NCBI GenBank assembly: GCA_028564705.1
Contig: JAPXFQ010000078.1
Span: forward strand, 2,657,685-2,721,684
Length of the DNA: 64,000 nucleotides
Source of the DNA: Apricaphanius iberus
Taxonomy: Eukaryota > Chordata > Actinopteri > Cyprinodontiformes > Aphaniidae
Reading direction: 5' to 3'
Shown here: positions 1-12,500 of the stretch, in pieces
How positions within the stretch are numbered: the stretch's first letter is position 1
Layout of the letters: every line of letters starts with the position of its first letter
Translations under genes and position numbers: made by a program
The notes under the pieces: model-generated
Told to the model about the DNA's origin: nothing
Seen by the model: only the letters and a program-made list of their open reading frames with translations
The model's database searches: none

Positions 1-457
1 AAAAAAAGAGTAACATAACCAAAAAAATAAAGAAATAAAATAGGAAGTGAAATATGATAAATGAGAAATGTGTCAGGATCAGGGCTACTGAACCTGATCC
101 TGAGGCCACAGTCCTGCAACTTTTTGTTGTTTCTATGATCCAAATGCACCTAAATCAAATTGTTCAATTACCATTCAGCTTGCCATCAAGTTCAGTTTTT
201 AATGCCAAATTGCATTAATTTGATTCATGTGGATTGGAACAGGGACCTACAGGGACTGTTCAGCCTTCCTGTTAAGGTTTTAAAAAAATTATTCAAAAGA
301 CCAAAGTTTGAGACCTGTGGTAGTAATCGAAACCAGTAACAAGTTGCTGTTATCAGGTTTTTACATTCTTTAATACAGAAAGTACTTTTACATCAGTTCT
401 TTTTGTCTCTGCTTTGTTATTTCCAACCCGACGGTCATGGCATATAGCTGCTTGTAC
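1..457. other. AT-rich intergenic DNA, nothing recognised
   Basis: I see no coding sequence, RNA gene or repeat that I can name here. It ends at the TTA duplication of the neighbouring inverted-repeat element. Confidence 0.5.
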
Positions 458-460
458 TTA

Positions 461-1001
461 TGCTGCATTCCAGTTAACCTTTCCGAGTCGGAAAGTTGGA
501 AATCTCGCAGTTGTCTCTCGTCATTTCACAGTGACACGCCCCCTTTAGGTTGGAATATACGAGCTCCAACTTGGAGTTCTGAGAGTAGACCGAGTAGGAA
601 GTACTGATCGGAGAACAAAGATGGCTACGCCCGTAGTTGAGATATATTTTCTTTGTATTCGCACTGTTGGTCATTTTAATGTCATTTTTAAATGCTCTTA
701 CACACTTGACTACATTTCTGCTTTAATCCGGTCACTAGTTTATACATGGAACGGCCTTGGTGTGTGTACAATACAATGCACAGCTTTGTTTTTCATGATG
801 GTCTGCTGAAGATGCTATGCCGCTAACAACAATAGCAATGACTAGCCCGCCCCTCGACAGCTGCTGCCCTCAAAGCGTCCATGCTTTTCCCGACTCGGTG
901 TGTAGCGAGACAAACTGGAATGCTTTAAGTCGGGAAAGACGTCACGTTCTCGTGTACAGCAACTCAGACGCCCGAGTTTCTGAGACAAATGGAATGCAGC
1001 A
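461..1001. mobile_element. Short inverted-repeat transposon (MITE), PIF/Harbinger-like by its TTA duplication
   Basis: The element opens with TGCTGCATTCCA and closes with its exact reverse complement, TGGAATGCAGCA. Both sides are flanked directly by TTA (458-460 and 1002-1004). A 3-bp TTA target duplication is the hallmark of PIF/Harbinger transposons, and 541 bp without a transposase fits a non-autonomous derivative. The interior is richer in CpG than its surroundings. The short open frames inside (for example 621-809 on the plus strand) resemble no family I know and are taken as chance. Assignment to Harbinger is inference from the duplication only. Confidence 0.7.
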
Positions 1002-1172
1002 TTAGGTGCTCAGTAGGAAGGATTCTGTGGTTAGAGTCTGCATCGATACCACTAACCCTGCACCACTGCCAGTCATGACTTGATGCAATTATGCTGGGTT
1101 TTCTTACAGTAAGTAGTTCAATTCAGTTTTAGTCAGCAGATGTAATCTCCAGGCATTTTACAACTGTAACAG

Positions 1173-1385
1173 TTGTGCAGCGCTTTATCAAGTCCAGAGG
1201 ACCAAAGCACTTCACACTAAATTCAGTCATTCACACACTGATGATGGTAAGCTACAGTGAAGCCACAGCTATCCTGGGGCTCACTGACAGAAGCAAAGCT
1301 GCTATACTCCAGCCCCTCTGACCACCACCAGTAGGCAAAGTGTCTTGCCCAAGGGCTCAACAGCACACAGCAGTCAGAAGCAAGA
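1173..1385 (+). repeat. Teleost interspersed repeat 'A', copy 1 of 3
   Basis: This stretch shares blocks with 4425-4692 and, inverted, with 21195-21452. Shared blocks are a GCGCTTTA/GCACTTTA-like start, an AAAGCACTT/AAAGTGCTTTACA block, CACACTGATGATGGTAAGCT, a 'CTGGGGCTCACTGACAGA' block and 'GTGTCTTGCCCAAGG'. It is a common unclassified teleost repeat. This copy lacks the 3' end and abuts an R2/R4-like LINE. No coding capacity is evident. Confidence 0.75.
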
Positions 1386-2560
1386 AAGCTGGACAAGATC
1401 GGCGAGATCATTTACAGCTATGGAGCAGAGAGATTTGGGGTGAAAACTAGAAAACCTTTGGTGGCAGAAGGATCCATCAGGCAATTCCAAATCCAGGAGA
1501 CAACAAGACTTTGAGCGACTGGTGAAACAAAGAAGGAACCTGAGAAAACAATGGAAGAAAGCCACAGAAGTGCAAAGACAGGACTTGAGGCACTGCAGGA
1601 CGACATGAAGCAGTGAATTGCAACACTGCGAAGAGCAGAATGCCTTAGAAAGTAACATAAGACGAGAGAATGAATGAGGAGTGCCTTTTACAGAGATCCC
1701 TACAAGTTTGTCAAAGACCTCTTTGTCAAGGAGAAAACTGGGACCCTCAGGGCACACATAAGGGAACTAAAGGAACACCTGAGGAAGACCTACTCCGACA
1801 ATCAGAGGCATGTGCCAGCCAGTATCCCGGATGATATGCCGCCAATTAAACCACCCGATCACCAGCTGGAAACGAGAACCCCTACTTGGAGCGAAGTGGA
1901 GAGCATAGTGAAGGTAGCAACAACAGCTTCACCCCCTGGGCCCAATGGCATTCCATATAGGGTCTATATAAACATGCCAGGCATCTTGAAGTACCTCTAG
2001 AAGCTTATGAAAGTAGCATGGAAAAAAGGAATTATACCAAAAGCATGGCGAAAGGCAGGAGGGATCCTGATTCCCAAAGAGAAGAAATCCTCAACCATCG
2101 AGCAGCCTCCTGAATGTGGAGGGAAACATATTTTTTGGTGTGGCCCAGAGGCTCTCAGTGTTCTTGCAGAAGAACAACTTTGTCGACACCTTAGTGCAGA
2201 AGGCAGGGATAAGTGATTTCTCAGGATGCCTAGAACACAAAAATGTCATCTTGCACCAGATAAAGACAGCCAAGAGGGAGAAGAAAGACCTGCATGTTGT
2301 TTTCTTAGATCTTGCCAATGGCTTTGGGTGAGTGCCGCATGAAATTCTTTCGGGAAGCGTTCAATTTCTTCCCAGATGGTCTCACAAGGCCGGTAAAAGC
2401 CTACTTCCAGGACCTGCAATTCTGTGTGACAGCACAGGCCAGTACAACTCACTGGCAGCACCTTGAAAAGGCATAATTAATAGCAGGCTACACCATATCT
2501 CCACTGGTGTTTACCATGGCAATGAAGGTTTGTTGCCAGTTCCACCACAAGGCTCTTAAA
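1386..2560 (+). pseudogene. Broken reverse transcriptase of an R2/R4-like non-LTR retrotransposon
   Basis: Translated plus-strand segments match the reverse transcriptase of a widespread fish non-LTR family usually annotated as type-1 R2-like Pol. In order they are: IGEIIYSYGAERFGV (from about 1405), FYRDPYKFVKDLFVKEKTG (about 1684), an ASPPGPNGIPY block before the RT core (about 1926), WRKAGGILIPKEK (about 2048), FSGCLEHKNVI (about 2219), and RT motif A as HVVFLDLANGFG (about 2293), which carries the first catalytic aspartate. The frame is broken by stops (1998-2000 and near 2330) and several frameshifts. The finger insert after IPKEK is scrambled, and the YxDD-bearing palm and endonuclease parts are absent. 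It cannot encode a working enzyme. A separate C-terminal fragment of the same kind of element lies at 44773-45150. Confidence 0.8.
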
Positions 2561-2639
2561 ACTTCACCCCACCCCAGATTACATGACATTCAATTGTTGT
2601 GCTGAAAGTTAGGGATCTTTACTAGTCCTAGTAAGAATC

Positions 2640-2716
2640 CTTATTGTAAAGTACCTTGATATTACATCTGTTGTGAATTAGTGGTAAATAAATAAGTTTA
2701 ATTGAATTGAATTGGT
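2640..2716 (+). repeat. LINE 3' tail with ATTGA-type terminal repeats
   Basis: The sequence runs 'GTAAAGTACCTTGATATTAC', then TGTTGTGAATTAGTGGTAAATAAATAA-like text, and ends in tandem AATTG/AATTGA units. This is the usual 3' end of L2-type fish LINEs (spacing signal, then a short tandem tail). No coding part of the same element is attached on its 5' side. Confidence 0.6.
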
Positions 2717-4424
2717 GGAATGAGCTGAATGAAGAGTTTGTCATCGTACAATTACAAAATTTCAGTGTACTTTCTTGATATTCTATGTGCTAGACAGACA
2801 GGACAATATACATAATCGAAGGTGAATAAAAAGCTGTGCCTCAATTTCTTTGTCTGGTAAACTTTGGCAATTTTATTTTTCACCATAAAAAATCTACCTA
2901 GTATAATACAAAATTAAGTTTTTGTGTTTTTACCATACAAAACCATAAAAAAATTACACTTTGACTGGGCCATTGTAGGTCAATGATCCCAGTTCAAGTT
3001 TAAAAATCTCGGAGTAGCAATGTACAATGCAGCTATCAGAACCAGATGACACAGATGTTTTCGAGCACTAACATGATGCATATGTTGCAACATATCAAAT
3101 GAACTTTGATTAAACAAATCAACCATTGAGTCATTATCCGATCTGAGCAGAAAATTAAAAGAGCCACATTTATCTGAGAGGTGCTAAGTTAATAAATAAC
3201 TCATGGACTAGCTATGTTTCTTCTGATTAGACAGTGTGAAATCAATAAAGTGGACAAAGTAGTGAGGAAAGGTATCCCGTTAATGTCAGGAATGTGAACC
3301 AAGGAGAGTTAGAGGGCAACAACGGCCCCTCCTCTGCAGTGATTTGACTACGGATGATTTGTCAAAGACAAGAAGCTCCTTATAAAATAATATGCTTCCA
3401 ACTGTGAGGCTCATGCTTGTCATTTGGCAGCACAGCCTTCTACATCACAGCACGGCAGGATGCTGACATTCACACCATGCAGTAAGCGTGATCAGCTCTC
3501 ACCCAGGCAGACGAAAAGTGGGTTTATATAGAAACTGAGAGGCAGTTTCATATGGTTGCACCTGGTGACAGAATATGGTGAGAACTGAGCCATATTAAAC
3601 CCAACAACTCCCTGGAATGAGAGCACTTTTACTTCCTTTGCAATTTAAGCCTCTTGTTTTCCTTAGAGTTCTGTTTTAAAATAAATATGCCTTTTTAACG
3701 TAGTAAGAACATTTTAAAGGATGAACAGGGTCATGCCATCCCCACCATCTTGCTTTAGCAAAAGATGCACATTAAGTTTTTAATAGTACATGGAAGAGGA
3801 GCAGTTGAAAACATCTACAATCTAACAACCATCTATATTGCTTTGAGTTAGAAGGATTTTAGTTATAAACCTTTAAAGCTACATGTATCTAATTAAAAAT
3901 TGCTAACTTGAAGGAGAAAAACTGTTGAACCCAGTTGTAAAAATTGGCACAGTTCCTTTGTTCCACAGTTTAGTCTGGAATTGATTTAACATAGCTTTTC
4001 CTTTTTTAGGTCTGTTAGGATTATCAAAGTTATTTTGGTCCCCATTAAGAAGTGTGTTCTGTATCTCAGAGTTGAAATGTGAAAAGTGCAAATAAGCCCC
4101 AAAACAAAACCTGAAGATTCTGGTTGCAGTACGTAGGGGAGTGTCATTATAAACAGGGAGACAAGTGATGTACCAAGGCATCTTGAAGTTCCTCTGGAAG
4201 CCGACAAGGCCACTCGGAGAGGAAGACGCTTTTAATCTCAGAGGGGACGTATCCTGAAAATTCCACCTTTTTATCCCTTAAATAAAGTGTTATGTATTTG
4301 AAGTCTGTATGAATGAAAAAAACAGCATAAATTAGCCACCCCAGGTGTTGTGGAGATGTTTTTGTATACTGCTATTGAGTCTTCTCTATTATCAATTATG
4401 TTTTTTTTAACTATTATGTCACAG
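2717..4424. other. Intergenic DNA, nothing recognised
   Basis: There are no credible open frames or repeat families here. The short minus-strand frames near 3900-4210 have no recognisable motif. Confidence 0.45.
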
Positions 4425-4692
4425 TAAATGGCCTGCATTTGTATAGCACTTTACTCAGTCCCCCAAAGTGCTTTACAGTCATCCACACATACACATTGGT
4501 GATAGCAAGCTACGTTGTTGCCCTGGGGCTCACTGACAGAGGCAAGACCAGGCCCTCTGACATACCCGGAAGGCAACGGGTGAAGTGTCTTGCCCAAGGA
4601 CACAACGACTGAGACCGTCAGAGCTGAGGCTTGAACCGGCAACCTTCCAATTACAAGGCAAACACCCAACTCCTGAGCCACAGTCGCAGTTC
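4425..4692 (+). repeat. Teleost interspersed repeat 'A', copy 2 (near complete)
   Basis: This copy runs from 'GGCCTGCATTTGTATAGCAC' through the AAAGTGCTTTACAGTC block, CTGGGGCTCACTGACAGAGG and 'GTGTCTTGCCCAAGGACAC' to a terminal 'CTCCTGAGCCACAGTCG'. It is the longest of three copies in the window and defines both ends of the unit best. Confidence 0.8.
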
Positions 4693-5864
4693 CAGTACTC
4701 GCACTGGAACTGTTAAATAAGGTAATGGACTTCAGGCTAAACATTGAGCTAATCTGCCATCTTTATTTCTCGCTGCGAGTTTTTAGTCTTAGTTCAGGAA
4801 TGCCCAAGGTACAAGTGGAACAGTTAAAATACTCAGTTGATAGATTATTATTTGCACACAGTTTTTTTATGCCATCCTCAAGCACCAGAACTAATGCAAA
4901 GTGCCATGTTAAGTTTACTTTTTCATTGTAGTTTACTGTGGGAACATTTTTTGTTGTTTTTTGTTTATGGGAAGGAGGAGAGCTTCAGTAACTTCCGCCA
5001 GCATTAAGAAGAATACGGTGAAATACTTAGTTTTATATAGGGGTCAGTTCCTTCTGACTATGGAAATGATTGACACGGCAAAGCGGTAAACTTCAGATAC
5101 CACTTAGAATGACGACAAAATGTATTCTAAACATTCATTTATTGCCTCTTGGCCATTGTTTGATAGCCTTAGCATCAGACATTCTTCCTGTGTTAGTACT
5201 ATGTGCTTGGTATTTTAGCTCCCTGAGTAAATACGTTTTTTAATAGTACTATCACATAAACAATATTGGATAAAATGATCTGGCTGCTGTGAGTCAGCAA
5301 TGCTGTCAGCATATGTTCCTGTAAAATTGGTAACATTTTTTTTTGTTATTTTTCATATTGTCTGCTTACTAAAACACACAATTATCATTTAGTATAATCT
5401 TTTTCTTTATGATTTAAGAAACAGCTCTTTTTTATAGTTTTTAGGTTACACAGTATTGTTGTGTTAGTGATGGTGTTTCAGATGCATTGTTAAACATAGC
5501 ACATTAGAATATTTTTGATGAGGTTTTGGGGCCATTAAACAGTCGTCTTTTATATAGTTAGTGGGTATGTTAGGTAAAAATTTGCATCTGGGTGGGAAAC
5601 TCTTGTAACATCTCATAATTATAAAGTTTCTGAACCGTTAGATAATTGTATCTCTATCAAAGAAACAAAAATTGATGAATGGGGGGAAATGAAAGGTTCT
5701 GTGATTTGGAAGAGGCTGGTGTATTTTTATTCCTTAGCCTTTCCTCCGACTTAATTTCATTATATCCATTTTAAATTTGCATTGTTTTATTATTCTTTCT
5801 TTATATTGATTATCATTTATGTGTATGTTTTGTCCTGGGATGTATAGCACCTTGCTTATTCTGC
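4693..5864. other. AT-rich intergenic DNA, nothing recognised
   Basis: No gene or known repeat could be recognised. Confidence 0.45.
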
Positions 5865-6175
5865 ATTGCAGAATAATCTGGAAAAGTCACAATGGCAGAA
5901 TCACAGGCTAATTTCCAACCTTTCATTTATCAGTAAGATTATTGAAAACACTGTGATTGAATAATTAAATACTTTTTTTAACAATGTAAAAATACATTAC
6001 ATTTTTTAAATCACTGAATGATTTTGCACCAGCCTTCAAAAGTACTCTTCAGATTCAAATCTACTCTGCATCCCCCAGAATCAGAGCTAAATATGAAAAA
6101 GCAGCCTTCGGTTTTTAAGATCATCTAATCTGGAAGAAACTTCCAGAAAACTGCAAAAATGTTGAAACATTTAGG
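5865..6175 (+). pseudogene. L2-like LINE reverse transcriptase relic with internal deletion
   Basis: Two separated pieces of one LINE polyprotein can be read on the plus strand. The first, from about 5872, reads HRLISNLSFISKIIENTVIE. It matches the 'YRPISNLPFLSKIIE' block of L2-type fish LINE reverse transcriptases. It is soon followed, from about 6015, by a C-terminal block containing FAPAF, RIRAKYEKAAFGF and IWKKLPENCKNVETFR. That block corresponds to the end of ORF2 in the same group. The whole catalytic palm between them is missing. Stops and a frameshift make it dead. Confidence 0.65.
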
Positions 6176-6617
6176 GCCTGATTTATCAAAGGTTTATCAA
6201 AACATGCTGCAGCTGTAGTCATTTGGAAATTGAACACAGGATTGGCTGAGAACCTGCAACTTTCCAACTGTTAATTCGAACGCTAGCTAGACCACATATC
6301 AGTATTTAAATCAAACAATGTAATCTTCAGACAAGACATGCATGCCCTTACTTGTTCAGGTGTGGAGGAACTCCAAAGGTAAAAACTTGATTCCGTTTTT
6401 TTTGCAATGTTACAACATTGTATATAAAAAGCAACCAGAAAGTCTGGTGTTATGCAACAGACATTTGCTGTACCAGTACAGTTTACAACAGGTCACCAAA
6501 GATGCTAGACCTGCTCAAAATCATCTTACAAGAATAGATACAAACCAGAGGATACTTGCTGGTTCTGTAACCACACTGTCCTGTCTGTGTTTTTAATCAT
6601 CAAAAGAAAAGGTCAAA

Positions 6618-6650
6618 CTTATATATATATATATATACATATATAGTATA
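6618..6650. repeat. (AT)n microsatellite
   Basis: An interrupted run of AT dinucleotides. Confidence 0.85.
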
Positions 6651-6767
6651 AATAAGAAAATGTGTACAAACTGGATGCTTTGTTCCTTTTTGCCAAGGGG
6701 ATTAGATGGGTATCCCCTTAAATCAATTAAAATGTAATTCTGTCATTTTTTTATTTATCTGAGAAAA

Positions 6768-6834
6768 ATATATATACATACATACATACATACATACATA
6801 CATACATACATACGTATGTATGTATATATATATA
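6768..6834. repeat. (TACA)n/(TA)n microsatellite next to the Tc1 element
   Basis: About eleven CATA/TACA units run into TATATATA. The adjoining Tc1-like element is inserted at the TA that ends this tract; the TA-rich sequence continues after its right end (8412-8430). Confidence 0.9.
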
Positions 6835-8411
<1,577 letters not shown>

Positions 8412-8534
8412 TATATATACATACATACTGTAATCTAATGATACTGATGATCTTTTTTTTATTGTGAAAACCCAAATTTGGGTATTTCGTTATCTGCTAA
8501 TAATAAAATCTTATTTGGAATGGTATTTTAATTT

Positions 8535-9215
8535 ATGTGCTGCACATTGGTGCAGTTGGTAGCAATGTTGCCTCACACCAATAACGTACAGCGTAAAATT
8601 CTGGGTGGAAGTCCTTCTAAAGTGAGTATGCATGTTCTCCTCGTGCATCCATGTGTTCTCCACAGTTACTCCAGCTTCCTCCAGCAGTCCACCAAAAACA
8701 TCATTATTAGATTAACTGATTATTTTAAATTGCCCTTGTGTCTGCACATGGTTGTTTGTTCTATGTTTTTGTCACGGTGTTACAGTCTCCCTTTCTGCGT
8801 CACTCCCTGTCTCCCTATTTGTCTCATTGAAGTCAGCTTTTCCTTGTCTTTGTCATTCCCTGTCCTCAGCTGTCCATCATCTCCTAATCATTCCTTCCAG
8901 TATATATGTTTTTACCCTGCATTCATGCCTTCACTGTTTCGTCGTCAGATGTTTTTCAATCAAATGCTCAGTTCGTCGTGTTCCTGTCGTGTCCTCCTGC
9001 TGCCCTTTTGGATTTATTAATAAATACGAGCATGCCTCGCTCTAAACGCCGCTCCGCATTTGGGTTCTCCTTTGAGCACCTCATGATAGTTTCTCTGTGT
9101 TATCCTGTGATGGACTGGCGACCTGTTCAGGGCGTATCCCCTCATCTTGGCCAGTGACTGCAGGAGATAGGAACCAGACCCCCAATGAGCCTGCAAGGAC
9201 AAGCAGGTATTGACA
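8535..9215 (+). mobile_element. tRNA-headed SINE, split by a later insertion
   Basis: The 5' part (8535-8766) has the tRNA-like head, with a 'GGTGCAGTTGGTAGCAATG' A-box region. It is followed by the 'GCATGTTCTCC' and 'TTAGATTAACTG' body blocks. The 3' part (about 9091-9215) has the TCCTGTGATGGACTGGCGAC block shared with 45655-45781, then CAATGGATG. The two halves line up with the uninterrupted copy at 54953-55308, so the DNA between them (8767-9090) arrived later. Confidence 0.75.
8767..9090 (+). mobile_element. Insertion within a SINE; possible solo LTR-like element
   Basis: This roughly 324-bp pyrimidine-rich segment interrupts a SINE. It starts near TTGTCACGGTGTTAC and ends near CACCTCATGATAG, so its ends are weakly inverted (TGTCACG against a decayed TCATGATA). 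Near its 3' part it has TTATTAATAAATACGAG, with an AATAAA signal. This resembles a fish repeat that runs from TGTCACGG to a CGTGACA end. A solo LTR is a guess; no clean target duplication was found. Confidence 0.4.
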
Positions 9216-10639
9216 ATGGATGCATTTCAGTTTTTTTTTAGACACAACTGTAACTACAGTAGTCCAATGCTGAACTTTGTATAATCTCCTTTTTGCAACA
9301 GTAGATTGTCTTTCTTACTATCCCTGAAAAACCTCCTCTGCTATCTGCTCATAATTCACGTCTCAGTTTTTTGTTGTTGCCAAACACTTTATTCTTTTCA
9401 CAAATAGACATTTATAGTTATTTATTAGTAGTTGTTGGTCTTTTTCTTCCTGCTGTCCCTCCAATGATAATCTCGCCACACAAATGAGACCGATTATAAT
9501 TCTTTATTTCCCATAAATAGATGATGCCGCATTACATTTACATTTTCCATTTATTAGTTTGCATTATAGTTATACAGAGAATAATTGGAGGATTAGGCAC
9601 AACTGCAGGCTAATCTTAAACGATGCAGCTGTTGTTTGTGGGATTTTGTTTATTGCTCTGTTTGTTGTACTCACTGCCAGAAGAGTCAGTAAAAGCTTTA
9701 AAATAACTTGCATTTTTTGTAAAACTTTGTTCGTTGAACTTTCTCTGTAATGGCTCTCAAAACTTCTTATCGTCTTTTCTAATTAAGGATAAAAAGCATG
9801 GTGGCACAAAGGTAGAAACACAGGGGGCAGTGTTATCTCAGTGATGTTGCTGCACTTTATTTCTCCCTTTTGTCCTCCAGCTTCTCCTCAGAGGGGCTCA
9901 GTGAGATCAGCGGTGCATTTTATGTCTGCACTGTTACTACCTCACAATCATGACCGTCTCAGTAGCTTAAAGGTCACACTCAACACACATTAAATGTGTG
10001 ATTTAAAGTTGTAGTTTTTGTGTGTGGTAAAACTAATTTCAAACCTTGAGAGACAAAAAAGGGTGAATGTAGCAGGGCAGAAACTTAAATGTCTCCTTAT
10101 TAACAAAAAAAAGATATGTGAAAATACCAGAAAAGATTTTAACCTTTAAACCAAACCAAGTGTGATTGTTTTTTTTATTAAAAGGGTTTTCGGTCAATTA
10201 AGTGAACAAATCTTAGCTTTATGATTTATTGTCCAGGCATAAGTTTGCTAACACTCTTTATCATCATGAATGTCATATTAAACTAGGCTTTTGATTATTT
10301 ATTTCAGCAGATAATTTGAAAAAAAAAAATGTATTGACATATGTTTTTTCAGGTGACTTTCTCTAATCCAAAGAGTGGTAAAATTATGCAAACATGCTCA
10401 ACAACAATATATTCACTACCACAGGTATTTTTGTTTCAAGTGCAGAGAAACTACATGATTTTGTTGTTTTTGTCAGGCTACCTCTAGATCCTGCTTATTG
10501 ATTGCAGTTTGTAGTGCTCTTTAATTTGTATTTAACCACTTTTCCAACCAAAAATGTCAAAGAAAGATGTTATTTTCTTGTACAGAGAACAGTCTTTTAA
10601 ATATAGTAAATTTGAAACAAGATTAAGGTAGGATCCCTC
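9216..10639. other. Intergenic DNA, nothing recognised
   Basis: No gene or nameable repeat was seen in this AT-rich stretch. Confidence 0.45.
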
Positions 10640-11000
10640 CTAAAAATGTTATAGTAATAATCTATTGTGCTCCAATCCAAAACCAGTTTTCTGTAAGTTA
10701 GTTTCATCTTTGAACACCCATCTATGTGTTCAGGCTCCAACCATCCAGATGTGATTTTAAGTAAAGTTGAATATTTCTAAGTAATCCTTCTTCTTTTGCC
10801 CAGCCACTCAAGTATCAGTGGAATCAAAACAAGCACTTAGCATGATGCTACTACCACCACGCTTGGCAGCTGGTACAATTTTCTTAGGTTTGAATGCCTT
10901 GCGTTTACTCCTAAGACATTTTAAGTCTTTGTGGCAAAACTATTTTGTCTTTAGCCTGTACATGTGGGCAGGTGAACATTTACAGTAAGCTTTAAAGCAG
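10640..11000 (-). pseudogene. Tc1-like transposase relic (central part)
   Basis: On the minus strand the text around 10885-10825 reads VPAAKRGGSSIML then ACFDSTDT. This is the decayed 'VPxxKHGGGSIMLWGCF' block that precedes the second catalytic aspartate in Tc1-like transposases. Further along (about 10800-10735) a DYLEIFNF-like stretch matches the next block of the same proteins. Stops and frameshifts are frequent and no ends are visible. Confidence 0.6.
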
Positions 11001-11124
11001 AGGTCACTGGAGATCTTTGCCCTGCAAGGTTTAATGTGCCTCTATGTTATTACATCTATATAGCAAGAATTTGTTGAATATGCTTGATTCAGGTGTCCTG
11101 TACACATCTAAATGTTGTAGTACA

Positions 11125-11330
11125 TACAATACTGTGTAAAAGTTTTAGACAGGTAGGAAAAGGTTGTAAACAAAGAATAATTTAAGAAATATAAATAATG
11201 ATTGTTTACTTTAATCAATTTACAAAACACAAATTGAGCAAACAAAAGAAAAATGTAAATCATTTTACTGGATTAGTAAAGGTGATCCAGAGCTCAGCAA
11301 CCAAGATGAAAAAAAAACTTACATTCAGGT
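11125..11330 (+). mobile_element. Terminal region of another Tc1-like relic
   Basis: ACAATACTGTGTAAAAGTTT followed by AGACAGGTAGGAAA and AAACAAAGAATAAT resembles the end of a common fish Tc1-like family whose termini read ACAGTACTGTGCAAAAG. The matching right end was not found in the window. Confidence 0.5.
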
Positions 11331-11500
11331 AAAACTGAAATAATTAGAATGTGGTGCAAAATTTAAGATATTTTCAGGTCTTTATTTGATATGATGTCGA
11401 TGATTATGGCTTACGGCTTATAAAAACCCCAAACTTAAAATATCAGAAAATTACAATATGGTGAAATGGTTCTGTATTTTAGGCTCAAAGTGTCAAACTC

Positions 11501-11855
11501 CATCCATCCATCCATCCATCTTCTTAACCGCTTATCCAATTCAGGGTCACGGGGCAGCTGGAGCCTATCCCAGCAATTATCAGGCGTTAGGACGCCAGTC
11601 TGTTGCAGGGCCAACACAGAGAGACAGACAACCATTCACACTCACATTCATTCCTAGAGACAATTTAGAGTGATCAATTCACCTATCATGCATGTTTTTG
11701 GACTGTGGGAGGAAGCCGGAGTACCCGGAGAGAACCCACGCATACACGGGGAGAACATGCAAACTCCATGCAGAAAGACCCTGGGCCGGGATACGAACCC
11801 ACGACCTTCTTGCTGCAAGGCAACAGCGCTAACCACTGCGCCACCGTGCAGCCCC
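11501..11855 (-). mobile_element. tRNA-headed SINE with perfect 11-bp target duplication
   Basis: The insert is bounded by GTGTCAAACTC at 11490-11500 and again at 11856-11866. On the minus strand it begins with a tRNA-like head that has an A-box (GGCGCAGTGGTTAGCG) and a B-box (GGTTCGTATCC). The usual body with 'CATGTTCTCCCCGTG' follows, and it ends in (GGAT)n, seen on the plus strand as CATCCATCCATCCATCC. The duplication proves that it landed inside the older Tc1 relic. The window has a relative at 54953-55308 and fragments elsewhere. Confidence 0.93.
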
Positions 11856-11950
11856 GTGTCAAACTCTAATCAGCTAATACATCCAAAACACCTGCAAAAG
11901 GTTCCTGAGCCTTTAAATGGTCTCTGTTTGGTTGAGTAGGAATCACATTC

Positions 11951-12211
11951 ATGGGGAAGTATGCTGACCTGACAGTTGTGCAAAATAAAATCATAATTGA
12001 CATGCTCCAATGTGCTGTATCAACGCACACCAATAGAAGGGAAAAGTATGGAAGAAAAAGGTGCACAAGCAGCAGGGATGAGCACAGCATGGAGAGGATT
12101 GTCAGGAAAAGGCCATTCAAAAGTTTTGGGGACCTTCAAAAGAAATTGACTAAGCCTGAATTTAGTGCATCAGGAGCATCACACACAGACGGAGTCTGGA
12201 CATGGCCTTGA
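11951..12211 (+). pseudogene. N-terminal part of a Tc1-like transposase, shortened by deletion
   Basis: The 86-codon frame opens with MGKYADLTVVQNKIIIDML, the standard start of the transposase of this Tc1 family (MGKTADLTVVQ...). The helix-turn-helix region that should follow is deleted. The text jumps to REKYGRKRCTSSRDEHSMER and IVRKRPFKSFGDLQKKLTKP, which are later blocks of the same N-terminal domain. The frame then ends in a stop. The catalytic domain is missing. Confidence 0.8.
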
Positions 12212-12500
12212 AATCTTCTATTCCTCTTGTCAAGTTGCTGCTGGTCGTCTTTTCTGAAGAGAGCAAATCTTGCATCTCATTTAAAAAAAAAAGTTCTCAG
12301 AATCTGGAGGTCAGAATTTACTGTATTTAAAATCCTTGTTTCATGGATTTCATCTAATATTTTAGTTTTGTGAGATTTCAGATTTGGTGTTTTAATAAGA
12401 TGTAAGCCATAAAAATCAAAACTTTAACAAATAAAGGCATGTAATGAGTATATCATATATTAGTTTAAACTTTTAAGTTGAATTACTGAAAGAAGTTGAT

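Larger units (their letters stand above)
11331..12500 (+). mobile_element. Tc1-like transposon relic, interrupted by a SINE
   Basis: The left end (from about 11337: TAATTAGAATGTGGTGCAAA, then GATTATGGCTTACGGC) and the right end (about 12340-12440: a decayed GTAAGCCAT with AACAAATAAAGGCATGTAAT) are degraded inverted copies of each other. This is the pattern of a well-known fish Tc1-like family with 'AATTAGAATATTG' ends. Between them lie the transposase start (11951) and a SINE (11501-11855). The exact end points are uncertain. Confidence 0.75.

Noticed and set aside
1223..1757. Minus-strand open frames of 62-127 codons
   Set aside because: Shadows of the repeat and of the plus-strand reverse transcriptase relic.
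8465..8485. 14-bp palindrome ACCCAAATTTGGGT
   Set aside because: Short self-complementary AT-rich sequence without context; expected by chance in a window of this size.
8535..9020. 161-codon plus-strand frame
   Set aside because: It crosses a SINE and its insertion; the Ser/Leu/Phe-rich translation reflects pyrimidine-rich DNA.
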